A DNA stretch of 13,676 bases from Bacteroidales bacterium. GTDB taxonomy: Bacteria > Bacteroidota > Bacteroidia > Bacteroidales > Marinilabiliaceae. The notes beneath the pieces were generated by a model. The model saw only the letters and a program-made list of their open reading frames with translations. It was not told where the DNA came from and made no database searches. A program made the position numbers and the translations under genes. The stretch covers positions 1 through 13,676 of the forward strand of contig SFOL01000044.1 in NCBI GenBank assembly GCA_004552385.1. Reading direction: 5' to 3'. Shown here in pieces: positions 6,620 to 13,247 of this stretch (position 1 is its first letter; every line of letters starts with the position of its first letter).

Positions 6620-8761
6620 TTAAGCATTAGAGGCGCCGGCCGCAGAGGCCGCCTTTTTGCGGAGACGCGACTGATTAAAATAGTTGACGAGCCTTCCCGG
6701 ATCGATGATGAGCGAGAGGGACCCGTCTCCCATGACTGAGGCGCCGGAGATCATGTCGACCGAGCGCAGGAAACGTCCGAGTGGCTTGACGACAATCTGG
6801 AACTCGCCGAGCACCGCGTCGACAACCATGCCGACCCTCTTATCGCCCTGACCCACTATGAGCATCTTGGAGTTGGCGAACTCGGTCGGCCGTCCGTTGA
6901 AAATCTTGTTAAGGTCGATAGAGACAAGTTGATCACCGTTATAAGTGAAGAAGTCGCCCATCCCGCTGTCACTCATCTTGACCTCTTCGGGCTGGAGGAT
7001 GCGCTCCACGTTGGTGAACGGGAAGACGAATTGCTCACCGCCAATGCGCGTCAGGAGTCCGTCGATGATTGAGAGGGTCAGAGGCAGCTCCATGGTGATG
7101 GTGGTTCCTTTGCCGACCTCAGCGTCGACGGTGACCTCGCCTCGGATCTCGGCGATCTTGCTCTTGACGACATCCATGCCGACTCCTCGGCCCGAGACGT
7201 CGCTCACCTTCTCGGCCGTGGAGAAGCCGCTTGCGAAGATGAGGTTCAGAATCTCCTTCTTTGAGAGGTGGGCGTTAGGGTTGACGAGACCTTTCTCGAC
7301 CGCTTTCTTGAAAATCTTGTCGGGGTCCATGCCCTTGCCGTCGTCGGATACCTGGACGATGACGGAGGAACCTGAGTAGAAGGCCTTGAGGAGGACGGTG
7401 CCCACGGGGTTCTTGCCTTTGGCTATGCGCTCCTCAGGCATCTCGATACCATGGTCTCCGGAGTTCCTTATTATGTGCAGCAACGGATCCTTGAGGTGGT
7501 CGATGATAGTCTTGTCGAGCTCGATCTCTCCACCCTCGACGACGAACTCAATCTGCTTTCCGAGCTTGTTGCAGAGATCTCTGACGAGACGCTGGAACTG
7601 CACGAGCTCACCCTGGAGAGGGATGAGCGATATGGAGAAAGAGTTCTCGCGGAGCTGCCTCGTGATCTTCTCCATCTGCTCCGCGATGGCTATTAGGTAC
7701 TGATTCTCCTGCCTTTCGGCCAGAAGATTAAGCTGAGCCTGCATGGTCACGAGTTCGGAGACGGCGTTGACGAGGTCGTCAATCTTATCAGCCGAGACCC
7801 TGATGCTCGCTATCTTGTTCTCCTGCGTCTTGGGGGCTGGAGAAGCGGACTTGGCGGCGGCTTGCGTCGTCCCCGCCTCTTGCTTTGGCTCGGGCTTTGG
7901 CGCCTCTTTGAAAACGGCGAAGTCATCAGCCTTGAGCTCGGTTTGAGACTCAATGGCCTTAGCGATAATGGGTTCGAGTTTTTCAGCGTTACCCACGATG
8001 TCACCGCCGGGCAGCTCGGCGATGTCCATCTTGCACTCGTCCTCGACGAAGATGAAGACATCCTTTATCTCATTGACATCCTGGTCGGTACTGAGGATGA
8101 CCTGCCATTTGACGTAGAGGTTGAGCGGATCGAACTTATCAAGTTGCGGGACGGCTCCAGTGAAAGCCACGGACTTATACTTGCCGAGCGCTGTCAGGTC
8201 GTCGAGCATGAAAAGAGGGTTCGTGCCGTTGTTGAGCAAAGACTCGAACGGCGCGAAGGTGACGAGGTAATTCTTGGGTCCCTTCTCCTCGACCTTGGGC
8301 TGGGGTGCGGCAACTCCAGCCGCCTGCTTGGCGGCCAGGGCGGCCTTCTCGGCACTGCTGAGGGTAAGTTGCTGACCTTCGGGGAAGTACTTTGTAATCT
8401 TTGCGATATAGTCCTTCTGCCTCTGAATGTCGTCGGGGTCAGTAAGCGTACCCTCGCCGACATCGAGGAGCTGGCGTATGTAGTCGAGGCTCTCGAATGT
8501 TAGCGAGATGATGTCTTTATTGACCTTGACGGTGTCGTTGCGGACACAGTCGTAGAGGGTTTCGAGGTTATGCGTGAAGTGGCTCAGGTCGTTGAACCCG
8601 AACATGGCTCCACTTCCCTTGATGGTGTGCATAGAGCGGAAGAGCCTCTCGACGATCTCCTTGTCATCGGGGCTCTTTTCGAGCTCGAACAAGGCTTCTT
8701 CGATGGCGGCAACATTGTCTTGCGCTTCCTCTACGAATTTCTGTTGGAATCTGTCAAGCAT
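6620..8761 (-). CDS. cheA: CheA, chemotaxis histidine kinase
   Basis: CheA is the central kinase: it autophosphorylates under receptor control and passes phosphate to CheY and CheB. The 713-residue protein has P1 (Hpt, 1-120) with phospho-acceptor H45 in S-M-H-T-I-K-G-S. The middle domain (about 163-250) starts F-A-P-F-E-S-L-L-N-N-G and ends F-I-F-V-E-D-E-C. It probably binds response regulators but is not the enteric P2 type. An Ala/Pro/Lys/Glu linker follows (about 280-316), then the P3 dimerisation helices (about 318-380) and the P4 ATPase (about 381-560). P4 has N-box H-I-I-R-N-S-G-D-H-G-I-E, G1 D-D-G-K-G-M and G2 G-R-G-V-G-M. The CheW-like P5 domain covers about 561-700. All catalytic residues look intact; the only oddity is Gly in place of the usual Val or Ala after R-N-S in the N-box. 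It is separated from cheY by 159 bases with a terminator-like hairpin. Confidence 0.97.
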   Translation of the reverse strand: MLDRFQQKFVEEAQDNVAAIEEALFELEKSPDDKEIVERLFRSMHTIKGSGAMFGFNDLSHFTHNLETLYDCVRNDTVKVNKDIISLTFESLDYIRQLLDVGEGTLTDPDDIQRQKDYIAKITKYFPEGQQLTLSSAEKAALAAKQAAGVAAPQPKVEEKGPKNYLVTFAPFESLLNNGTNPLFMLDDLTALGKYKSVAFTGAVPQLDKFDPLNLYVKWQVILSTDQDVNEIKDVFIFVEDECKMDIAELPGGDIVGNAEKLEPIIAKAIESQTELKADDFAVFKEAPKPEPKQEAGTTQAAAKSASPAPKTQENKIASIRVSADKIDDLVNAVSELVTMQAQLNLLAERQENQYLIAIAEQMEKITRQLRENSFSISLIPLQGELVQFQRLVRDLCNKLGKQIEFVVEGGEIELDKTIIDHLKDPLLHIIRNSGDHGIEMPEERIAKGKNPVGTVLLKAFYSGSSVIVQVSDDGKGMDPDKIFKKAVEKGLVNPNAHLSKKEILNLIFASGFSTAEKVSDVSGRGVGMDVVKSKIAEIRGEVTVDAEVGKGTTITMELPLTLSIIDGLLTRIGGEQFVFPFTNVERILQPEEVKMSDSGMGDFFTYNGDQLVSIDLNKIFNGRPTEFANSKMLIVGQGDKRVGMVVDAVLGEFQIVVKPLGRFLRSVDMISGASVMGDGSLSLIIDPGRLVNYFNQSRLRKKAASAAGASNA

Positions 8762-8920
8762 GACTATATCTGTTTACTGCCTCACCGCAGGCAGGCTGAG
8801 ACTGTTCGTGGACTCTCGCCGTGAGGAGAAAGTGCGATGCCACAAAAAGGTCTGGCGCCCTCACCGTCTGAGGGGGGCGCCACACGCTGCCACCAGGTAG
8901 TGGCGACCACGCTGAGACCT
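8762..8920 (-). promoter_or_regulatory. cheY-cheA spacer, candidate attenuator
   Basis: This 159-base gap lies in an otherwise tight operon. In transcript order it contains: a small hairpin at 8904-8889 (GCCAC/GTGGC); a strong GC-rich hairpin at 8882-8853 followed by TTTTT; a CCTCAC segment at 8826-8821; and a hairpin at 8794-8777 (CTGCCT/AGGCAG) just before the cheA start. CCTCAC can pair with GTGAGG in the 3' arm of the terminator hairpin or with GTGAGG at 8785-8780 in the last hairpin. Mutually exclusive folds are therefore possible. No TAnnTTTG promoter was found inside the gap, so cheA probably depends on read-through from upstream. The pairings are read directly; regulation is inferred. 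Confidence 0.45.
8844..8882 (-). terminator. Intrinsic terminator-like hairpin after cheY
   Basis: On the minus strand the hairpin has outer arms TGGCGCC/GGCGCCA and an inner CCTCA/TGAGG stem around a GACGG loop, with two extra C residues bulged on the 5' side. It is followed after GACC by five T residues (8848-8844). The shape fits a rho-independent terminator, though the short gap before the T-run and the interrupted stem may allow partial read-through into cheA. Confidence 0.6.
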
Positions 8921-9286
8921 CTACCTGATCACCCTTGAGATGGCGCTGAGGAGCTTCGCCGGCACGAAAGGCTTGATGATCCAGCCTGTCGCACCCGCCT
9001 CCTTGGCCTCCATCTTCTTCTCGGTCTGGCTCTCGGTGGTGAGGAAGAGGATAGGAATGTGCTTATAGGCATCCATCTCACGTATCTTACGAATAAGGCC
9101 GAGGCCGTCAAGGTTGGGCATATGAAGGTCAGTGATGACTATGTCAATGGGTCTGCCGTCAAGGAACTTGAGGGCGTCTTCGCCATCGACGCCGACGAGC
9201 ACGTCGTAACCCTCGTTGGTGAGGGTGAAGTTAACAACCTCGCGGATGCTCTCGGAGTCGTCTACAATGAGAACTGTTTTTGCCAT
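8921..9286 (-). CDS. cheY: CheY, single-domain chemotaxis response regulator
   Basis: CheY receives phosphate from CheA and carries the signal to the output. This 121-residue protein is a receiver domain alone, with every key residue: acidic pair D9/D10, phospho-acceptor D53 in I-T-D-L-H-M-P-N, T83 in F-L-T-T-E-S, and K105 in I-I-K-P-F. The aromatic switch position is W102 where enteric CheY has Tyr. Because no flagellar motor or CheC/CheX/CheZ phosphatase gene is in view, it may drive another target. Alternatively it may act partly as a phosphate sink, as described for some CheY paralogues. It is 20 bases downstream of the STAS gene and upstream of the terminator-like hairpin, so it may be made in larger amounts than CheA. 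Confidence 0.95.
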   Translation of the reverse strand: MAKTVLIVDDSESIREVVNFTLTNEGYDVLVGVDGEDALKFLDGRPIDIVITDLHMPNLDGLGLIRKIREMDAYKHIPILFLTTESQTEKKMEAKEAGATGWIIKPFVPAKLLSAISRVIR

Positions 9287-9306
9287 TGTGCTATGTTGTA
9301 TGTTAA

Positions 9307-9618
9307 TCAGATGTTCAATTCCTTATCCAGTCCAGCCTTCACGACGAGCTCTTTGAGGTCGTCTTTCAAGGATGTGGCAAGCTCGAACTTCTTGCCGCGC
9401 TCTTTGGCCTGGTGCCTGATGGCTATGACGAGCTGGACGAACGTCATGTCAATATTAGATGGGTCGGCCACGCTGACAGCCACGTCGGTGGGCTCAGCGA
9501 GGGCATCTCTCACCTCGGCAGCCATCTTGTCAATATGATTGATGACGAGGTCGCCGCCGAACTTCAGCTCTTTCTTTCCGTCAGACTGAGTTATTTCGAG
9601 GCTATATACGCTGCTCAT
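9307..9618 (-). CDS. Small STAS-domain protein of the chemosensory operon
   Basis: This 103-residue protein is a single STAS domain of the anti-sigma-factor-antagonist type: strand E-L-K-F-G-G-D-L, helix with I-D-K-M-A-A-E-V-R-D-A-L, then V-A-V-S-V-A-D-P-S-N-I-D and a helix V-Q-L-V-I-A-I-R-H-Q-A-K. The loop normally reading D-S-[ST]-G, where SpoIIAA and RsbV are phosphorylated on Ser, here reads D57-M58-T59-F60. The usual phospho-Ser is missing, though T59 remains. Small proteins next to cheY and cheA are known elsewhere: in Sinorhizobium meliloti the small protein CheS binds CheA and speeds CheY1 dephosphorylation. By position a similar accessory role is possible here, since no other phosphatase is visible. 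Homology to CheS is not shown. The gene is 73 bases after the MCP and 20 bases before cheY. Confidence 0.85.
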   Translation of the reverse strand: MSSVYSLEITQSDGKKELKFGGDLVINHIDKMAAEVRDALAEPTDVAVSVADPSNIDMTFVQLVIAIRHQAKERGKKFELATSLKDDLKELVVKAGLDKELNI

Positions 9619-9691
9619 GTCAGAAAGTTATAACGCTGTCGTCGCCGGCCCGTGAGAAAGGCTCAGGGGGCGTGGTGACTTCTGGCGCGTC

Positions 9692-11449
9692 TTAGAACTT
9701 CTCGTAGTTATCGAGGTCGAACTCCTTGGATGATATGTTGCCGAGGTCGATCTTTACGCCGGACATTTTTTGCTCGACATGCTGTGCGGTTTCCGCAGCG
9801 GGCTTGACATCCTCAGGCTCAGTGGCCACCGGGGCTTTCGCATCTGCGGGGCTTTCGGAGTGCGTAGCTTTTGCCTCTGCCACGTCGGCCTCGTTGAGCT
9901 TAAAGTAGCCGACAGCTTCCTTGAGGTTTGCCGCGAGCGACGAGAGGTGCAATGAGCTGTTGGTGAGCTCGTCGGAGCTTGAAGCGTTCTCCTGCGTGAT
10001 GACGTTGAGGTTCTGCATGGCCAAATTGATCTGCTCGGCGCCAGTCTTCTGCTCAATGCTGGCGGCTGAGATCTCCTTGATGAGGACGGTTGTCTTCTCA
10101 ATGTCCGGCACGAGAGCCTTTGCCTTCTCGCCCGCCATCTGCGTGACTTTGAGACCCTTGTTGACAAGCGCGACAATCTCGTTGGCGGCCTGTTTGCTTC
10201 GCTCGGCGAGTTTGCGCACCTCGGCGGCGACGACAGAGAAGCCTCGGCCCTGCTCTCCGGCCCTGACGGCCTCGACGGCAGCGTTGAGGGCGAGTATGTT
10301 GGTCTGGAACGCGATGTCGGAGATTATGGAGATCTTCTCAGAGATGGTCTTCATGGCCTCAGCGGCCTCGCCGGAATATTTGCTCGAGAGGTTCACATTC
10401 TCTACCGTCGAGGCTGTGAGTTTCTCGGTCGCGATGGCGTTCTCTGTGTTCTGGTCAATATTGGCCACCATCTCCTCGATGGCAGTCGATACCTCTTCGG
10501 CGCTGGCGGCCTGCTCAGAGGCTCCCTTGGAGAGCTTTTGTGACGACTCCTTAAGTTGCGAGCCCGAAGCTACAAGCTCGTTGGCGTTCTTCTCGATTGC
10601 AACGACGGTGCGCTTTAGCCCGTCCACCATGCCCTGGAGTGCGCTTGCGAGCTGACCGATCTCGTCTTTTTGGTCCACATTGACGGTGGCGGTAAGATCG
10701 CCTGAGCCTATAGCCTTGGCGAAGACGACGCCACGCTTGAGCGGATCGATGATACTCATATAGAGGAGTCGCCCTACAAAGAGCGCGATGGCGAGGACAA
10801 GGAGGCTCATGAGGATGACGAAGACGAGCTGTATGGTGGCGGAGGTGCTTATGGAGCTACTGATGCTGTCGCACTTGGCATCGCAAATGGCGCCGAGTGA
10901 GGCCATGAGGCCTTGCAGCTCCATCTCGGCGATCTCTATGTCACCATCGCTTTGGACAAGCATCTCGCTCTCCATGAGGAGGATGGGGTCGTCGTAGGAG
11001 TCGAACGTCGAGAGGTTGTTCATGACGGTCCTCTCCATGTCGAACATGGCGTGGACCTTCTCGTCGACAATGGCGAGTGTGTCGGTGAATGCCGGCTCCC
11101 ATTCGGCTGTGGCAGCCTTGACCTCGTTGAGGACCGCGTCGAAATCGGTGTTGACGATAGACGCGAGTTTGACCTTGTCGGGCGTGTTGGGCTGGTGATC
11201 GACAAAGACCCAGTTAACCACGAGCCTGCGGCTCTCGGTGAGCCGGTTCATCATAATGTCGAGGTTGGACTTGACGGGCAGGTACTCGTCGGCCTCAGTC
11301 GCCTGGAGGCTGCGGGTGTAGAAGTGTATCGCGATGGTGAGGATTGCGTTGAGAATGATGAACGCGCAGAGGAGGCCGAAGCCGCCGATGAGCTTCTGCG
11401 CCAGGTTCATGTTAGATACTCGCTCCTTGAAAGAAGAAAAACCCTTCAT
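9692..11449 (-). CDS. Methyl-accepting chemotaxis protein with CheR-tethering tail
   Basis: This 585-residue chemoreceptor has a first transmembrane helix (about 20-42), a periplasmic sensor region of about 160 residues (44-204, predicted largely helical, four-helix-bundle style), a second transmembrane helix (about 205-230), a HAMP domain (about 229-281, with I-D-P-L-K-R) and a long signalling coiled coil (about 282-515). The hairpin tip carries the signature F-Q-T-N-I-L-A-L-N-A-A-V-E-A and R-A-G-E-Q-G-R-G-F (about 381-404). Glu/Gln pairs that fit adaptation sites occur in both flanking helices, for example near residues 311-326. After the coiled coil comes a flexible Ala/Pro/Glu-rich linker of about 55 residues, and the chain ends N-Y-E-K-F. 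This matches the [N]-aromatic-x-x-F pentapeptide that tethers CheR in enteric receptors. The gene follows the YfiR-like gene by 18 bases, so that protein may act on the periplasmic domain. The ligand is unknown. Confidence 0.95.
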   Translation of the reverse strand: MKGFSSFKERVSNMNLAQKLIGGFGLLCAFIILNAILTIAIHFYTRSLQATEADEYLPVKSNLDIMMNRLTESRRLVVNWVFVDHQPNTPDKVKLASIVNTDFDAVLNEVKAATAEWEPAFTDTLAIVDEKVHAMFDMERTVMNNLSTFDSYDDPILLMESEMLVQSDGDIEIAEMELQGLMASLGAICDAKCDSISSSISTSATIQLVFVILMSLLVLAIALFVGRLLYMSIIDPLKRGVVFAKAIGSGDLTATVNVDQKDEIGQLASALQGMVDGLKRTVVAIEKNANELVASGSQLKESSQKLSKGASEQAASAEEVSTAIEEMVANIDQNTENAIATEKLTASTVENVNLSSKYSGEAAEAMKTISEKISIISDIAFQTNILALNAAVEAVRAGEQGRGFSVVAAEVRKLAERSKQAANEIVALVNKGLKVTQMAGEKAKALVPDIEKTTVLIKEISAASIEQKTGAEQINLAMQNLNVITQENASSSDELTNSSLHLSSLAANLKEAVGYFKLNEADVAEAKATHSESPADAKAPVATEPEDVKPAAETAQHVEQKMSGVKIDLGNISSKEFDLDNYEKF

Positions 11450-11467
11450 TTTATTGAATTTCTTATT

Positions 11468-12004
11468 TTACAAGTTTATCGCGGCGGTCATGTCAGTGAG
11501 TTTCTGACCGAACTGAATATTAGACATTTGCGCATTGCCCTTGCTGAGCTCAAACTTGAGCCGACTGTCGCGGATGACGAAGTTGATCATGGAGCCACTC
11601 TTTGTAGCGCCCTCCTCCTCGGTGATGATGAGCGTGTCTTTCCCGACCTTGTCGATGATGGTGGACGCGTTGCGGGCGAAGCTGACATTCTTGGAGACAT
11701 AGATGACCTGGCAGTCGGTAATCTCCGCCACCGACTTGAAGCTCTTAACCACGACGTTTTGGAAACCGAACTTTTTACCCTCGGACTGCGAGGTGAGCCA
11801 GGATGTCAGCTCACGATCCCTGACTACGCCGATGACGAAATCGCCCTTTCGCGCCTCGTCGCTCCATCCGAGGTAGCGGATGAAGGAGAGCGTGAGCAGG
11901 GCCTTTGGCTTAGCCAACTGGTCTTGGGCGGCTACTAAACACGGGCGCATAGCAAGCGTGAGCACAAGCGCAATCGCGAACAGAATTTTTTTAGACATAG
12001 GCAT
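11468..12004 (-). CDS. Secreted YfiR-like (DUF4154) periplasmic protein
   Basis: This 178-residue protein begins with a clear signal peptide: a short basic start (M-S-K-K), hydrophobic core to about residue 24, and likely cleavage after V-A-A near 26. The mature part has the YfiR/DUF4154 layout: a helix with L-L-T-L-S-F-I-R-Y-L-G-W (the family's y-n-F-x-k-f-v-x-W region), F-V-I-G-V-V-R-D, C98-Q-V-I-Y-V-S, and the signature G-S-M-I-N-F-V (137-143) followed by L-K-F-E-L. In Pseudomonas, YfiR is a periplasmic repressor of the diguanylate cyclase YfiN. Here the neighbour is an MCP, so control of that receptor is a reasonable inference. Only one Cys remains in the mature chain, so the intramolecular disulfides of Pseudomonas YfiR cannot form. 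It is the first gene of the operon. The start may be 12004 or the ATG two codons later (11998). Confidence 0.83.
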   Translation of the reverse strand: MPMSKKILFAIALVLTLAMRPCLVAAQDQLAKPKALLTLSFIRYLGWSDEARKGDFVIGVVRDRELTSWLTSQSEGKKFGFQNVVVKSFKSVAEITDCQVIYVSKNVSFARNASTIIDKVGKDTLIITEEEGATKSGSMINFVIRDSRLKFELSKGNAQMSNIQFGQKLTDMTAAINL

Positions 12005-12183
12005 ATCGCACTTTTCCGAAGTGCGGCGGGGGCGAGCCACCGCAGGTGACATTTCGCCGCCTGGGGGAGCGCAGCTTCTTTATATTATTAAACTGATGTT
12101 GGCAACATGGTGGCTTGTATTCCCGTTCACGGTCTTGCGGAGGCATTATGCGAAGCGGGAGATACAGTCGGATGCCGTGGAAA
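12005..12183 (-). promoter_or_regulatory. Structured 5' leader of the chemosensory operon
   Basis: From the predicted start of transcription near 12177 to the first start codon there are about 170 bases without a gene. Several stems can be drawn: TCCCG/CGGGA enclosing 12160-12121; ATGTT/AACAT at 12108-12096; a hairpin at 12058-12031 (GGCGA/TCGCC with inner CACC/GGTG); and a perfect 7-pair hairpin at 12025-12007 (CGCACTT/AAGTGCG) ending two bases before the ATG at 12004. GCGGCG at 12060-12055 could instead pair with CGCCGC at 12028-12023, which would break the last hairpin. I do not recognise a known riboswitch class. The stems are read directly; a regulatory role is inferred. Confidence 0.4.
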
Positions 12184-12214
12184 CAAAGTTAAACATTTAT
12201 CAACTATTTTCAAA
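12184..12214 (-). promoter_or_regulatory. Bacteroidota-type promoter for the chemosensory operon
   Basis: On the minus strand the sequence is TTTG (12214-12211), exactly 19 bases, then TAACTTTG (12191-12184). This fits the Bacteroidota housekeeping promoter (TTTG, 19-21 bases, TAnnTTTG). The -33 element lies inside the last codons of ribF and the -7 element just after its stop. It is the best promoter match found in the window, and it supports both the operon start and the phylum assignment. Confidence 0.75.
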
Positions 12215-13132
12215 TGACAAAGCCGCTTTTCCCATATCGTCACGGATTTGAGCAGCAAGCGCGTCGAGATCCTGAAACTTCATCTCGCCCCGGAGTCTTT
12301 GAAGGAACGAGACCGTAGCCTTCCTGCCATAGATGTCTCCGTCAAAACCCATGATATGCGCCTCGACCCTCCTGTCACGCCCTCCGACGGTGGGTCTCGA
12401 CCCGACATTGACGACGGCACGGAGGGGCTGTCCCCCACCCACGCTGACGAGGGCCGAGTAGACACCGTCGGCGGGTATGAGCTTGTCGTCGGACTCCGGC
12501 ATCACATTGGCTGTTCGTATTCCAATCGACCGTCCTATGGCGTCGCCGTGGATCACCTCCCCTTGGAAAGAGTAGTCTCGGCCGAGCAGCAGAGACGCGC
12601 GAGACACGTCGCCGTCAGCCAGTGCCTTGCGCACCTCGGAAGAGCTCACCTTGACGCCGCCAGGGAGCACGAAAGCCTTGGCGTGGCGGGCCTCGAGCCC
12701 CTCGGAGGCGGCGAGAGCCTCATAGTCATCTTTGTCCACGTCGTCGGAGCCGAAATGGTGGTTGTAGCCCATGAGGGCGAACCTGGCGTCGAGCTTGCCG
12801 CGCATCCATTCTGATATGAACTGGCGCGCGGTGAGGTCGGAGAACTCTCGCGTAAAAGGCAAGACGACGACTCGGTCGACTCCCGTGGAGCCGAGCAGCT
12901 CGATGCGCTCCGAGGGCGTCGTGAGAAGGCCTACACGGTCGTTGCCTTTCGAGAGGACGATGCGCGGATGCGGGTCGAAAGTGACGACAACAGAGGCGAC
13001 CCCCCTGTGGCGCGCCTCATCCACCAGCTCGGCGAGCAGCGCCCTGTGGCCGAGGTGGAGACCGTCGAACACGCCGACGCAAACTGCCGAAGGGCAAGCG
13101 CGGTAGCCGTCTATGTCATAGAAAACTTCCAT
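12200..13132 (-). CDS. ribF: RibF, bifunctional riboflavin kinase/FAD synthetase
   Basis: RibF phosphorylates riboflavin to FMN and adenylates FMN to FAD. The 310-residue protein has the N-terminal nucleotidyltransferase half with G-V-F-D-G-L-H-L-G-H (HxGH His residues H26 and H29), V-T-F-D-P-H-P, G-Y-N-H-H-F-G and S-S-S-E-V-R-K-A-L. The C-terminal flavokinase half has G-E-V-I-H-G-D-A-I-G-R, V-N-V-G-S-R-P-T and the closing R-G-E-M-K-F. The flavokinase motif usually reading G-F-P-T-A-N is G-I-R-T-A-N here, with R206 (codon CGA) in place of Pro; Thr and Asn are kept. Length is normal. The start is the ATG at 13132, which gives the family N-terminus (M-E-V-F). Longer in-frame starts run back through a terminator and a promoter. 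It appears to be transcribed alone, from the spacer promoter, with no obvious terminator before the next operon's promoter. Confidence 0.95.
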   Translation of the reverse strand: MEVFYDIDGYRACPSAVCVGVFDGLHLGHRALLAELVDEARHRGVASVVVTFDPHPRIVLSKGNDRVGLLTTPSERIELLGSTGVDRVVVLPFTREFSDLTARQFISEWMRGKLDARFALMGYNHHFGSDDVDKDDYEALAASEGLEARHAKAFVLPGGVKVSSSEVRKALADGDVSRASLLLGRDYSFQGEVIHGDAIGRSIGIRTANVMPESDDKLIPADGVYSALVSVGGGQPLRAVVNVGSRPTVGGRDRRVEAHIMGFDGDIYGRKATVSFLQRLRGEMKFQDLDALAAQIRDDMGKAALSFENS

Positions 13133-13156
13133 AATGTTATCGGTGGGTTGGTGTTG

Positions 13157-13164
13157 CAAAGATA
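13157..13164 (-). promoter_or_regulatory. Candidate -7 box of the ribF promoter
   Basis: TATCTTTG on the minus strand matches the Bacteroidota TAnnTTTG box and lies 24 bases upstream of the ribF start, so the transcript would have a leader of about 18 bases. No exact TTTG occurs at the expected upstream spacing; the nearest is a TTTT run at 13184-13181. A second box, TACTTTTG at 13214-13207, is an alternative but also lacks a -33 element. Confidence 0.5.
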
Positions 13165-13247
13165 GTAGTTTGCGGCAACTAAAACGGCACGCTATTGCCG
13201 TTACGACAAAAGTAAGGCGTACGGACGCCGCATTGGCGGCGAACGGC

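Noticed and set aside
9619..9691. TAACTTTC near 9620-9630 as a promoter for the STAS gene
   Set aside because: The box has one mismatch and would place the transcript start on the start codon itself; no TTTG lies at the right spacing.
10913..11938. Plus-strand open frame of 341 codons opposite the MCP and YfiR-like genes
   Set aside because: It is antisense to two well-supported genes, resembles no family, and is explained by the GC-rich codon pattern of the minus-strand genes. The same applies to the other long plus-strand frames at 99-794, 2373-3236, 3305-3916 and 7862-8503.
12005..12052. Upstream in-frame ATG at 12052 for the YfiR-like gene
   Set aside because: It would put 16 polar and charged residues before the signal peptide; the signal peptide starts cleanly at M-P-M-S-K-K.
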